This document shows, one piece after another, positions 7,888-15,988 of a stretch of 64,000 nucleotides of DNA. Position 1 is the first letter of the stretch. Each line of letters starts with the position of its first letter. Source of the DNA: a virus. Both the position numbers and the translations under genes were made by a program. The stretch covers positions 1 through 64,000 of the IMG/VR virus record IMGVR_UViG_3300034082_004432. One strand, written 5' to 3'. The notes beneath the pieces are model-generated. The model was not told the DNA's origin. It worked only from the letters and a program-made list of their open reading frames with translations, and did no database searches.

Positions 7888-8410
7888 GAACTTCAAATGC
7901 TGTTTTAAGCCATAAGCCCATAAAGTCATAATGTGGGCAGGAAATTATATTATCATCGACTACAACAGGACTTCTATCATATGTAGCTCCTGCATTTTCG
8001 ATATCAATATCAATTGAATAATATCCTGACATAATTCTGCCATTTAAAATCTTAGCAGAAATTAACAATTGAGCACCATTACAGATACAAAAGATGGTTT
8101 TTCTTTTTTCGTTCCATTGTCTAATGAATTCTAAAACACCTTTTTCTTGTCGAACCTTTTCAAGCGCTTTTACACCACCAGGTACAACTAAAATTTCATA
8201 TTCATTAAGGTATTTTTCGATGTTTTCTAAATTTTCGAATTCAGAAGTTTCTCGAGTACAAGGCATATGAGTTCCTAAACTGCCCCAAATTTTTCCTACC
8301 TTGTTTGCCATAATATCAACTTCAAATCCATGTTCTTTTAGAGAATAATATGGATAAATCAATTCATGGTCTTGATACTTTTCCCAAGTAATAACAAGTG
8401 CTTTTTTCAT
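7868..8410 (-). CDS. DJ-1/PfpI-family protein
   Basis: This 180-residue flavodoxin-like protein has the DJ-1/PfpI core: the EILVVPGG turn at residues 72-79 and the nucleophile elbow FCICNGAQLL with Cys110. Family members act as glyoxalases, amidotransferase-like hydrolases or chaperones. In a sugar operon a role in handling reactive alpha-oxoaldehydes or deglycating products is possible, but not shown. The last codons overlap the start of the cupin gene. Confidence 0.75.
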   Translation of the reverse strand: MKKALVITWEKYQDHELIYPYYSLKEHGFEVDIMANKVGKIWGSLGTHMPCTRETSEFENLENIEKYLNEYEILVVPGGVKALEKVRQEKGVLEFIRQWNEKRKTIFCICNGAQLLISAKILNGRIMSGYYSIDIDIENAGATYDRSPVVVDDNIISCPHYDFMGLWLKTAFEVHANRIS

Positions 8411-8413
8411 CTT

Positions 8414-9160
8414 TTAATCTTCATCCTTATAGTGAGGTGAATCGTATCTTTCTAAGAGTAATCTTTTTGCAGTCCAGCCTGGCCAAAATGGGTCACCATT
8501 CTTGATGTAATCGAGATAAATTTTTCTTCTCCATTTTGTTTCGTGAACATTTTTATTTGCCTTATGAACAATGTGTGCATGTATACATAAAACATCACCT
8601 CTGTTATAAGTCAAGTTTACAATTGGGTAACCTTCTGGTACTTCGCAGTTATTTCCAATAGGTGCAAATTGGTAAAGTCTTCCTTCTTCATCGTACTTAA
8701 AATTTGGTTTAGGATCATTAGGAAGGTCACCTAATTTATGAGAACCAGGTACTACTGTAAGCGAACCATTTGATTCATCTGCGTCGTCTAGAACTACGGC
8801 TAAATTTAAATATGAATTGAATGGAGCCTTAACTGAATAATTGTCCTGATGCCAAACAGACCCATGCTCAAGAGGATTGTTTGGTTTGCAGAAAAAGAAG
8901 CCACTTCCGCAAGGAATCATTTTATGATCCATTAACGAATCCCCAATATCACACATTGTTTTACCAGCAATTAGTTTTCTAAACTTGCCTGTACGATGAA
9001 AATGAAGATAGTTTGTGTAAAATCCATTAGACTTTTCTTCTGCCTCATCTAATAGTTCAAGACAATATTTATTTGAAAACACATTTTTCAAATGAAGAAA
9101 ACCATTTTCATGAAATTCGTCTATTTGTTCTTTAGTCAAAGAGTATCCATTTTGTTCCAT
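8414..9160 (-). CDS. Second PhyH-family Fe(II)/2-oxoglutarate oxygenase
   Basis: This 248-residue protein has the HxD motif in SVWHQDNYS (His104, Asp106), a central VVPGSHKLGDLP strand-turn typical of PhyH, a distal His in HIVHKA (His199) and Arg211 as probable 2-oxoglutarate ligand. It fits classical PhyH length better than the paralogue at 2657. The start overlaps the upstream epimerase gene by 25 bases. It likely hydroxylates a small molecule from the island pathway; the target is unknown. Confidence 0.82.
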   Translation of the reverse strand: MEQNGYSLTKEQIDEFHENGFLHLKNVFSNKYCLELLDEAEEKSNGFYTNYLHFHRTGKFRKLIAGKTMCDIGDSLMDHKMIPCGSGFFFCKPNNPLEHGSVWHQDNYSVKAPFNSYLNLAVVLDDADESNGSLTVVPGSHKLGDLPNDPKPNFKYDEEGRLYQFAPIGNNCEVPEGYPIVNLTYNRGDVLCIHAHIVHKANKNVHETKWRRKIYLDYIKNGDPFWPGWTAKRLLLERYDSPHYKDED

Positions 9161-10101
9161 AATTTATACCACTCAATAGTTTTTAAAATTCCAGCATCTA
9201 AAGTAAATTTGGGTGACCAACCAAGAATGTTTTTCGCCTTTGTGCAATCCAAACATATAGATGTTGAAATAGATTGTTTGGATAAGTCATTCCTTGCTTT
9301 CAAGGGAATTATACCTTGCTTGATAATTTTGTCAACTAAGTCTTTTATACTTATGAATTGACCCAAGCCCACATTAAAAATATCAAAAAAACTTTTTTGA
9401 TTACATATTGCGCAATCTATGAAACTTAAAAAATCTTCAACATAAAGTAAATCTCTCTTTTCTTCACCTGCGCCCCAAACATTAACATATCCATCTGTAG
9501 AATTGAAAACTTTAGCAACTGTCGCTCCGAAAACGTGAGACTTTTCTAAATCAAATTTATCGTAAGGACCATAGATGTTTGAATGTCTAATTACTGTATG
9601 TTTTGTTTTGCCAAACCTTGAATAAAATTCACACATATTCTCTAAATAAACTTTAGTATGACCAGCTCCAAAATAGGTAGATTTTATTTCGTCAGCAGGA
9701 TTAAAATCAGTTTCTTTAATAAGATTTTCTGAGCTTTGATACATAATTGTACAGCTAGGAAAAATAAAATGCTTAACTTCTTGCTCAAATGATTCTCTCA
9801 ATAGTAAAGAATTCATAATAGCATTGTCAGTAACGTGAATATATGGTTTTGATAGAATATCCTTTGCTCCTGATGTTGTTGCAGCAAATTGTAAGACTAT
9901 ATCCACTCCTTCAATAGCTTTTTTTACGTCATCAGAATTTCTTAAATCACAATGTATCCACTCAACATTTTGGTATTCTATGATTGCTGGTCTTCTAAAG
10001 TGCACTGCCTTGATATCATACTGATTTTTTTTGGAATAATATTCAAGAATATTTCTACCTAAAAAACCTGTTGCTCCGCAAATTAACATTTTTTGTTTCA
10101 T
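9136..10101 (-). CDS. NAD-dependent epimerase/dehydratase (extended SDR, GDP-fucose-synthase-like)
   Basis: This 321-residue extended SDR has a GATGFLGRN dinucleotide loop near the N-terminus and the later motifs IYGPYDKF and RDLLYVED. The usual catalytic YxxxK is altered: the local sequence is FGAGHTKVYLE, with Ala where Tyr should be, four residues before the Lys. A paralogue at 10683 shows a similar change. The protein may reduce or epimerise the 4-keto sugar made by the dehydratases, as ColC/GDP-fucose synthase do. It overlaps the SDR upstream (TAATG) and the PhyH gene downstream. Confidence 0.75.
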   Translation of the reverse strand: MKQKMLICGATGFLGRNILEYYSKKNQYDIKAVHFRRPAIIEYQNVEWIHCDLRNSDDVKKAIEGVDIVLQFAATTSGAKDILSKPYIHVTDNAIMNSLLLRESFEQEVKHFIFPSCTIMYQSSENLIKETDFNPADEIKSTYFGAGHTKVYLENMCEFYSRFGKTKHTVIRHSNIYGPYDKFDLEKSHVFGATVAKVFNSTDGYVNVWGAGEEKRDLLYVEDFLSFIDCAICNQKSFFDIFNVGLGQFISIKDLVDKIIKQGIIPLKARNDLSKQSISTSICLDCTKAKNILGWSPKFTLDAGILKTIEWYKLWNKMDTL

Positions 10102-10682
10102 TAAATTCTTCCATCCAAAATTAATTCAGTTTGATCAGAAAGATAAGCATCGTAAATTGAATTTACTACAAAGTCTATATCAAGCGCATTTGTTCTTTCT
10201 GGAGATGTTTGTATATTCGATGGATACACATCTAGCACTTTAGCTTTGCTGTTTATTTTGAAACTATTATAAAATCCTCTTAGTCCCCATTTCGTAGCTG
10301 AATACATAGTCCTATTTTTCTTAATTTCTAAACCAACAATTGAATTAATATTAATAATATTTTTCAATACTGGTAATAAATCTAAAGTTAAGATTATTGG
10401 AGCTTTCAAATTAACGTCTATCATTTCATTAATCTGATTTAAAGAATAATCATCAAATTTTAAATCGGGACAAACAACTGCGGCATTGTTTATCAATATA
10501 GTGACACCGAAGTTTTTAGCTTCTTTCGATAAAGACAAAACTTCATTTTGTTCACTTAAATCAAAATGAAGTTTTCCATTGTGTCGTAAAACTTGATGAC
10601 CTTCTTTTTCAAACTTTTTAGCTAAATAATTTCCTAGACCAGATGAGCATCCAGTAATTAAGACTTTGGGTTTTGACTCCAT
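10101..10682 (-). CDS. Short-chain dehydrogenase/reductase (classical SDR)
   Basis: This 193-residue protein is a compact classical SDR with GCSSGLGNYL at residues 11-20, NNAAV at 65-69, Ser114 (NINSIVG) and the catalytic pair Tyr127/Lys131 in YSATK. It is shorter than the usual 240-250 residues, lacking part of the C-terminal substrate region. Within the operon it probably reduces a keto group of a sugar or cyclitol. It ends TAATG into the next gene. Confidence 0.82.
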   Translation of the reverse strand: MESKPKVLITGCSSGLGNYLAKKFEKEGHQVLRHNGKLHFDLSEQNEVLSLSKEAKNFGVTILINNAAVVCPDLKFDDYSLNQINEMIDVNLKAPIILTLDLLPVLKNIININSIVGLEIKKNRTMYSATKWGLRGFYNSFKINSKAKVLDVYPSNIQTSPERTNALDIDFVVNSIYDAYLSDQTELILDGRI

Positions 10683-11642
10683 TTATTTTAAGATTCCATA
10701 ATTTTTCTTGATGATATTTTTATTATTGACATACCAATCAATAGTGTTATTAATACCTTCAACTATGGATATTTCTGCTTTATATCCATAAGATTTTGCT
10801 CTTGACATGTCAAAAAGTCTTATAGGATCTCCAGACGGCTTATCTTTATCCCAAACTAATTCTTTTCCAAAATAGTTAGCTATAGTTTCGGCAATAATTT
10901 TGATTGTTACGCCTTCACCAGATCCTAAGTTGATAGGTTCAGTTAATTTATTTTCTGCTGCAAAAATCATTCCTCTAGCAACATCATGAGAATAAATAAA
11001 GTCTCTTATCTGTGAACCATCTCCCCATACTTCTAACTTTTCATTTTCGTCAGCTTTTCTAATTAATGAGGGTACTACCATAGCTGAATTTAAGTCAAAA
11101 TTATCATAGGGACCATAAACATTTGCTGGCCTTACAATTGAACATTTGCTGAAACCATTTTGAACTTCATATGCCTTGATTTGCATTTCACCCATTCTTT
11201 TGGCCCAACCACCAAACCAGTCATTTTTAGAAGGCATAGTATTCAACACATCATCTTCTTGAAGAATAGGTGCGGGTTGGTAAACTCCAATAGAGCTAGT
11301 ATATAAATACCAGTCTACATTTGCTTTCATTGCTGCTTCTAACATATTGGTGTTAAATTGCATCATTGGGCCCATAATATTAGCAGGCTGTTCCATGCAA
11401 GCTTTTGGCGAAGCTTTAATACCAACTAAATTGAATATAAAATTCATACCTTGACAAATTCTTCTACAATCTGAAAATTCTTTTAAATCAACTTTTAAAA
11501 ATGTTATTTCATTTGGCATATTCACAGGTTCATTCAAGTCAGCAACAAATACATTTGCACCTTTTTCTAATAAAATGAGTACAAGTTGCCGACCAATCAT
11601 GCCAGAACCTCCTGTAATTAAAACATTCTTTCCTTTGAACAT
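10683..11642 (-). CDS. NAD-dependent epimerase/dehydratase (extended SDR)
   Basis: The product has 319 residues from the ATG at 11642; the frame is open 20 codons further but would run into the preceding gene. It has an N-terminal LITGGSGMIGRQ motif, then NVYGPYDNFD and RDFIYSHDVARG, as in GDP-fucose synthase/UDP-galactose epimerase relatives. The active-site region reads FGGWAKRMGE, so Gly stands at the canonical Tyr position of YxxxK. It is a paralogue of the 9136 gene. A 4-reduction or epimerisation of a keto sugar is likely. Confidence 0.78.
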   Translation of the reverse strand: MFKGKNVLITGGSGMIGRQLVLILLEKGANVFVADLNEPVNMPNEITFLKVDLKEFSDCRRICQGMNFIFNLVGIKASPKACMEQPANIMGPMMQFNTNMLEAAMKANVDWYLYTSSIGVYQPAPILQEDDVLNTMPSKNDWFGGWAKRMGEMQIKAYEVQNGFSKCSIVRPANVYGPYDNFDLNSAMVVPSLIRKADENEKLEVWGDGSQIRDFIYSHDVARGMIFAAENKLTEPINLGSGEGVTIKIIAETIANYFGKELVWDKDKPSGDPIRLFDMSRAKSYGYKAEISIVEGINNTIDWYVNNKNIIKKNYGILK

Positions 11643-11643
11643 G

Positions 11644-12663
11644 TTACGACTCAGCCCATTTGAAGATATTTTGCCACCAGTGCATAGGAGTGTAATTGTC
11701 ATGAAAATGTTGATTCATAGCTTTTGCCATTTCAATTCTTTTCTCAGGATTTGAAAGATAATATCTAACTTTATCTACGCAGTTCGATTCATTCATTGAA
11801 TCATAATGAACACCTTCTTCAAACCAATATCTGTTTCTAAATTTATAAGCTTCAGGATGAGTAGACAACATAAAACTACCACAAATTGCACAATCAAATG
11901 GTCTACCTTTTCTTGTTTTATTGTTTGGACCAAATACTGATTGAGTGTAAGCTAAAGATATTTTTGTCCTTTTAAACATGTGAGTGTAATCTTCAAGAGT
12001 CAAAACTTGGGCTGGATAAATATTTTTATTAATACTTCCAGAATAAGTTACTGGAATGTTTGCTTTTTGAAATATTTCAAAAAATCTAGCTCTTTCTGGT
12101 ATATAAAACATTCCGTTAAATCCAACATCTAAATCTCTTTCAATCTCGAAGATATTTTCAAGATCTAATTTTCGAGTGTCCATTGCACCATAGACACCAT
12201 AAATATTGGGCATAATTTCATCTTTGCCAAAATCTCCAACTAGGACATTACAATATTGCGCAGCTTCTGCAATCGGAATTGGCCAACAATGTTCGCCCCA
12301 AATTCTTGGCTTTTTAATCATTGTCCTGAAGTTTATATACATATCTGTACTTGTTGCAATAAAATTATCCCAAGAACAAATAAATAGTTTTTTTCCTAAT
12401 TTTTTGATTGTATCCATTTCAACAGCAAAATCAAGCTCTTCACTTACTATACATATATCAAAATCTTTTTTGAAAATTTCTTGATTCATTTCTTTAGAAG
12501 TGCGAATTAACCCAGGAGCATGCCCAAAGTGAATTACATCAATTGTGTAATCAGGATTGTCTTCCCCAAATGCAGAGTAAAAAGAACCTCTTATTTTTTC
12601 TTGCTGGCTTTCGGATTTTAAATCATGCTCGTAGTATGGTTTGTAAACATATAAAACTTTCAT
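11644..12663 (-). CDS. CgeB-like glycosyltransferase (GT-B, Glyco_trans_1_2 type)
   Basis: This 339-residue protein has a divergent GT-B N-terminal domain and a C-terminal half typical of CgeB/spore-maturation-like glycosyltransferases: RKGRPFDCAICGSF, STHPEAYKF, then a FEEGVHYDS 'period' motif and a VRYYLSNPEKR helix. Such enzymes transfer sugars from nucleotide donors. A clear AGGAG ribosome-binding site lies five bases before the ATG at 12663, next to a small hairpin. Confidence 0.75.
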   Translation of the reverse strand: MKVLYVYKPYYEHDLKSESQQEKIRGSFYSAFGEDNPDYTIDVIHFGHAPGLIRTSKEMNQEIFKKDFDICIVSEELDFAVEMDTIKKLGKKLFICSWDNFIATSTDMYINFRTMIKKPRIWGEHCWPIPIAEAAQYCNVLVGDFGKDEIMPNIYGVYGAMDTRKLDLENIFEIERDLDVGFNGMFYIPERARFFEIFQKANIPVTYSGSINKNIYPAQVLTLEDYTHMFKRTKISLAYTQSVFGPNNKTRKGRPFDCAICGSFMLSTHPEAYKFRNRYWFEEGVHYDSMNESNCVDKVRYYLSNPEKRIEMAKAMNQHFHDNYTPMHWWQNIFKWAES

Positions 12664-12671
12664 AGTTGCTC

Positions 12672-13610
12672 CTAAAGATTGGTAAAATCTTTATTTTTAA
12701 AATTATAAATCATTGCATAAGCTTTGAGAAGTTCTTCAATTCCAGTGTCTAAAGAATAATCACAAAACCATCCTGTTTTTTCAAGCTTTTCATTAGAAAC
12801 AACATAGTTTCTTTTGTCAAAATCTTGCTTAAATTGTTCCTCAATAATTACTAAATTTGGAACATACTCCTTGATCTTTTGAGCAAGCTGAAGTTTGGAC
12901 ATATTGGCAGACGTAAGCCCAACATTGTATGCATTATTGTTACATCGATTATAATTTTCAATCAGATGAACAAAAGCTTTAGCAACATCTCTTACGTGCA
13001 CATAGTTTCGCAAGAAATGAGATTCAAATAAAACTAGAAACTCATCAGTGAATGCTCGGTAAACAAAATCATTTACAAGCAAATCCATTCTTTGTCTATA
13101 TGAGACTCCAAATACTGTTGCTAATCTTAAAGAAATACCATTACCCCATTCTAAAACACGATTTTCTGCATCACATTTTGTTTTTGCGTAAAGAGAAAGA
13201 GGATTGAATGGACTTTCTTCTGTGATGATTGTTTCAGAACTTCCATATTGAGAGTTTGTATTAGGGACTAACAATTTTTGACTTGGTTGAATTATTTCAA
13301 CAATGTCTTTAATTTGTTGATAATTTACAGCTACTGTCAAATCTGGATCTTTTTTGCAAGCTGGCATACCTACAATTGCAGCTAATGGGATGATAATGTC
13401 ATGAGTTTCTACCAGGCTTATAAGAAGTTTGGTGTCACGTACATCACCAACAACAAGCTTGAAGTTCTTTTTATGACAGAATTGTGTCAAAGAAAGTTGT
13501 TTGTAAACAAGACTATCTAAAACAGTTACTGCATAGCCTTTTGAGAGCAAAACTTCAGTCAAAACTGAACCTAAATATCCAGCTCCACCAGTAATTAAGA
13601 CTTTTTCCAT
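12672..13610 (-). CDS. NAD-dependent epimerase/dehydratase with intact YxxxK
   Basis: The product has 312 residues from the ATG at 13610, which overlaps the upstream stop (TAATG). Motifs are LITGGAGYLGS at residues 5-15, a GDVRD strand end, SQYGSSE and catalytic Tyr141/Lys145 (YAKTK). It resembles UDP-glucose 4-epimerase/dTDP-sugar reductase relatives. Unlike the two paralogues at 9136 and 10683 it keeps the catalytic tyrosine. It is the second gene of the leftward operon. Confidence 0.8.
   Translation of the reverse strand: MEKVLITGGAGYLGSVLTEVLLSKGYAVTVLDSLVYKQLSLTQFCHKKNFKLVVGDVRDTKLLISLVETHDIIIPLAAIVGMPACKKDPDLTVAVNYQQIKDIVEIIQPSQKLLVPNTNSQYGSSETIITEESPFNPLSLYAKTKCDAENRVLEWGNGISLRLATVFGVSYRQRMDLLVNDFVYRAFTDEFLVLFESHFLRNYVHVRDVAKAFVHLIENYNRCNNNAYNVGLTSANMSKLQLAQKIKEYVPNLVIIEEQFKQDFDKRNYVVSNEKLEKTGWFCDYSLDTGIEELLKAYAMIYNFKNKDFTNL
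12674..12692 (-). promoter_or_regulatory. Small hairpin next to a ribosome-binding site
   Basis: A 7-bp perfect inverted repeat (AAAGATT/AATCTTT, 5-base loop) sits at the end of the epimerase gene, directly before the AGGAG site of the CgeB-like gene at 12663. It may tune coupling between the two genes or act as a weak partial terminator; no T run follows. Confidence 0.4.
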
Positions 13611-14011
13611 TACCAGCTGATCTCCCAATCCTTAAAATCAGCGGCAAGACAGTCAATTTTATAATCTTTTCTACCACCACAAGCTTCTTGAATTTTGTTT
13701 TTTGCAGTATTTCTAATGCCATTTAATCCGTGTGTTAATTCAAGATTGTTGCCGTCTTTGACACCTTTACGATAATTTGTTTCATTGTGCCAGATATGTA
13801 AATTCATTTGAGACAAAACAACAATTGCTCGAATTACTTCTGCATCTAAGACAACATTATTTTCGTCTATATGTGCTTGAATGTCGTGAATAATTGCACT
13901 TATTTCTTCTGAATATTCTGATTTATGATCAACAATAAAAACTTCTTTAAGTTGGACAATAGACAATCTATCAATAAGTTCAGATAAAGTTGGTAAATAC
14001 TTTCTATTCAT
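13610..14011 (-). CDS. Small helical protein, distantly DUF4254-like
   Basis: This 133-residue soluble, helical protein is the first gene of the leftward operon. The C-terminal half contains MNLHIWHNETNYRKG and a later 'GIRNTAKNKI' helix, which recalls the 'N..lWH.Ed...R' plus 'I...K..Id' pattern of DUF4254 proteins found in cell-surface polysaccharide loci. The resemblance is weak. The N-terminus LPTLSELIDRLSIVQLKEV is a long amphipathic helix. Function unknown. The gene starts at a leaderless promoter. Confidence 0.6.
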   Translation of the reverse strand: MNRKYLPTLSELIDRLSIVQLKEVFIVDHKSEYSEEISAIIHDIQAHIDENNVVLDAEVIRAIVVLSQMNLHIWHNETNYRKGVKDGNNLELTHGLNGIRNTAKNKIQEACGGRKDYKIDCLAADFKDWEISW

Positions 14012-14017
14012 GAGAAC

Positions 14018-14023
14018 ATTATA
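14018..14023 (-). promoter_or_regulatory. -10 element of a leaderless promoter for the leftward operon
   Basis: On the minus strand TTGG-TATAAT-GTTCTC-ATG: a perfect -10 with TGn extension lies exactly six bases before the ATG at 14011. It drives the 16-gene leftward operon. No ribosome-binding site is present. Confidence 0.72.
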
Positions 14024-14036
14024 CCAACAATAAATG

Positions 14037-14042
14037 TATAAT
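14037..14042 (+). promoter_or_regulatory. -10 element of a leaderless promoter for the rightward operon
   Basis: TATAAT followed by TTTTTT and the ATG at 14049, again exactly six bases. It forms a back-to-back pair with the leftward promoter, so only 37 bases separate two operons of 16 and 8 genes. An in-frame ATG at 14034 is upstream of this element and is not favoured as the start. Confidence 0.7.
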
Positions 14043-14048
14043 TTTTTT

Positions 14049-15029
14049 ATGAAAAAAACTATTATTTTTTGTAATTCTCATGGGTATGGTGACATTTTAC
14101 ACTCAAGACAAGGTGTTAGATGGGTAGTTAATAAACTAGGTGATAATTTTAATTATTTTTATTTACATACTAAGGACAAAGATACTTGTTTTATTCATGA
14201 AAAAGTTACTGTAATTGCATTACCTCATTTTATGTATGGTTGTACTGCATTGAAATTAAAAAATAATCTTAAGTCTGAATTCTTTGATGATGCTCTTTGG
14301 ATAGATGTTTGGGCAGCAAGTTATGAAAAGATGAGAGAGATTGAAACTGGTGGGTACAAGCTTCCTGACGAAAATGGAAATTATCATTCTGGGTGTAAAG
14401 AAATTCAAGATTCAACTATTTGGCAATCAAAACTTTATCAAGAAAAAATCAACAATATAAATAGTTTTTTGATTGAGAATTTCTCTACAAAGCAGTTAGA
14501 GGTTCCAGATCATAAAGAATTTGTATGTAAATGGAATTCCAATCCAAGATACAAATTTTTTGCAGATAAATTAATAAATGATACAAGTCATTACGATATG
14601 AGAGTCATGATCTGCAATGGTAATACAACCTCTGGACAAAGAAGAAATTATATTTACGAAGATATTTTGTCTGACTACATAAAAGATAATCCAAATATTT
14701 GCTTCCTCTTAACTTCAAAAATTAATGAAATAAAAACAAACAATGTCTATTATATTGATGATTATTTTCCAATTCCAAACTTGGATGAAATTGAATATTT
14801 ACATAAATTCTGCGATGTTATAGTTACTAGTCAGTCTGGTCCTGGGTGCTTATCTTTTACAGATGCTGTTGTTTATGATGAAAACAAAACTTTAATTTTA
14901 TTTTGCGTTGATACAATTGATTGGTACTTTGCAGACGGAACTTGTGAATATATTCGCACACAAAATTTTGAAGACTGGAATGTACTAAATCTTATCAAAA
15001 ACACCATAGAGCGTAAATTGAATAAATGA
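14049..15029 (+). CDS. Glycosyltransferase-like protein (GT-B, family 9-like)
   Basis: The product has 326 residues from the ATG at 14049 (chosen because it lies six bases after the TATAAT). The N-terminal FCNSHGYGDILHSRQGV resembles the glycine-rich opening of heptosyltransferase-like proteins. The C-terminal CDVIVTSQSGPGCLSFTDAV segment matches the GT-B site where 'D..I..dSgp.hlA' is typical. It is the first gene of the rightward operon and overlaps the 4,6-dehydratase gene by ATGA. It probably attaches the sugar made by its operon. Confidence 0.5.
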   Translation: MKKTIIFCNSHGYGDILHSRQGVRWVVNKLGDNFNYFYLHTKDKDTCFIHEKVTVIALPHFMYGCTALKLKNNLKSEFFDDALWIDVWAASYEKMREIETGGYKLPDENGNYHSGCKEIQDSTIWQSKLYQEKINNINSFLIENFSTKQLEVPDHKEFVCKWNSNPRYKFFADKLINDTSHYDMRVMICNGNTTSGQRRNYIYEDILSDYIKDNPNICFLLTSKINEIKTNNVYYIDDYFPIPNLDEIEYLHKFCDVIVTSQSGPGCLSFTDAVVYDENKTLILFCVDTIDWYFADGTCEYIRTQNFEDWNVLNLIKNTIERKLNK

Positions 15030-15979
15030 AATTAGCTTATATTACAGGTTGTTTAGGTTTTATTGGCAGACAAGTAACTCAACTTTTGCTTGATAAGGGA
15101 TACTATGTTTATGGCATAGACAATTGTACTTATGCCTCTGACGTTAGTGTTTTAGAAAAATGGATGCTTAATCCAAAATTCAAATTTGAAAATAAAAATA
15201 TTTGCAACATTGATAGATTGGTGGATTGTGACTATTTTATCAATATAGCTGCAGAAACTCATGTAGATAATTCTATAAGAGACAGTAAAGTTTTTGTTGA
15301 TTCAAATATTTATGGTGTTCACAACATTCTTGAATTACTTAAGACATACAAAAAAGAAGGATATGTAGTACCAACCCTAATTCACTTCAGCACAGATGAA
15401 GTTTATGGTGATATTGCAGATGGTGAGCATTTTGAAACAGACATCTTGAAGCCTAGTAATCCTTACTCTGCCACAAAAGCTGCTGCAGATCAACTTATTA
15501 TTGCTTGGTCTAGAACATACGACATACCTTTCAATATCATAAGACCTACAAATAATTATGGCGAAGGACAATATGTTGAAAAGTTGATTCCAAAATCTTG
15601 CAAATTTATAGGACTTGAAAGAAAGATACCATTACATAACCAAGGTACTCCAGTAAGAAATTGGCTTCATGCAAAAGACACTGCTCTGGCTGTGTTGAAG
15701 ATTATTGAGGCTGGTAAGCAGAACGAAATTTACAATGTCGCTGGTGGGTTTGAGCAATCAAATGTAGACACAGTAAGAAAAGTTTTGAACGCATACTTTG
15801 GAAAAGAAGTGGATAATTACCAAGACTTTATTAATTTTGGAATTGAAAGACCTGGACAAGATGTCAGATATGCTTTAAATGACGACAAGATTAGAGGTTT
15901 AGGCTGGACTCCTCAGTGTGTTTTTGACGATGAAATCAAAAAGATAGTCGAATATTATAAAACACATTTCATTTGGTAA
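15026..15979 (+). CDS. NDP-glucose 4,6-dehydratase (RmlB-like)
   Basis: This 317-residue extended SDR has the dehydratase signature: GCLGFIGRQ (residues 8-16), the catalytic STDEVYGD with Thr123-Asp124-Glu125, and Tyr147/Lys151 in YSATKAAAD. RPTNNYGEGQ follows. The enzyme oxidises C4 and dehydrates C5-C6 of an NDP-glucose to the 4-keto-6-deoxy form, the substrate class needed by the two PLP 3-dehydratases. It could act on dTDP-, CDP- or GDP-sugars. The start overlaps the upstream stop (ATGA). Confidence 0.9.
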   Translation: MKLAYITGCLGFIGRQVTQLLLDKGYYVYGIDNCTYASDVSVLEKWMLNPKFKFENKNICNIDRLVDCDYFINIAAETHVDNSIRDSKVFVDSNIYGVHNILELLKTYKKEGYVVPTLIHFSTDEVYGDIADGEHFETDILKPSNPYSATKAAADQLIIAWSRTYDIPFNIIRPTNNYGEGQYVEKLIPKSCKFIGLERKIPLHNQGTPVRNWLHAKDTALAVLKIIEAGKQNEIYNVAGGFEQSNVDTVRKVLNAYFGKEVDNYQDFINFGIERPGQDVRYALNDDKIRGLGWTPQCVFDDEIKKIVEYYKTHFIW

Positions 15980-15982
15980 AAT
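15977..15982 (+). promoter_or_regulatory. -10 element of an internal leaderless promoter (TTGG-TAAAAT)
   Basis: The hexamer TAAAAT includes the stop codon of the 4,6-dehydratase gene and lies exactly six bases before the ATG at 15989. The TTGG extension is identical to that of the 14011 promoter. It allows separate expression of the last seven genes of the operon. Confidence 0.65.
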
Positions 15983-15988
15983 ATATTT

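Noticed and set aside
12206-12484. Rightward frame opposite the CgeB-like gene
   Set aside because: Lies fully inside a well-supported glycosyltransferase gene on the other strand and shows no motif.
14034-14036. Alternative ATG start for the 14049 glycosyltransferase
   Set aside because: It lies upstream of and partly overlaps the TATAAT that would drive the gene; the ATG at 14049 fits the six-base spacing seen elsewhere.
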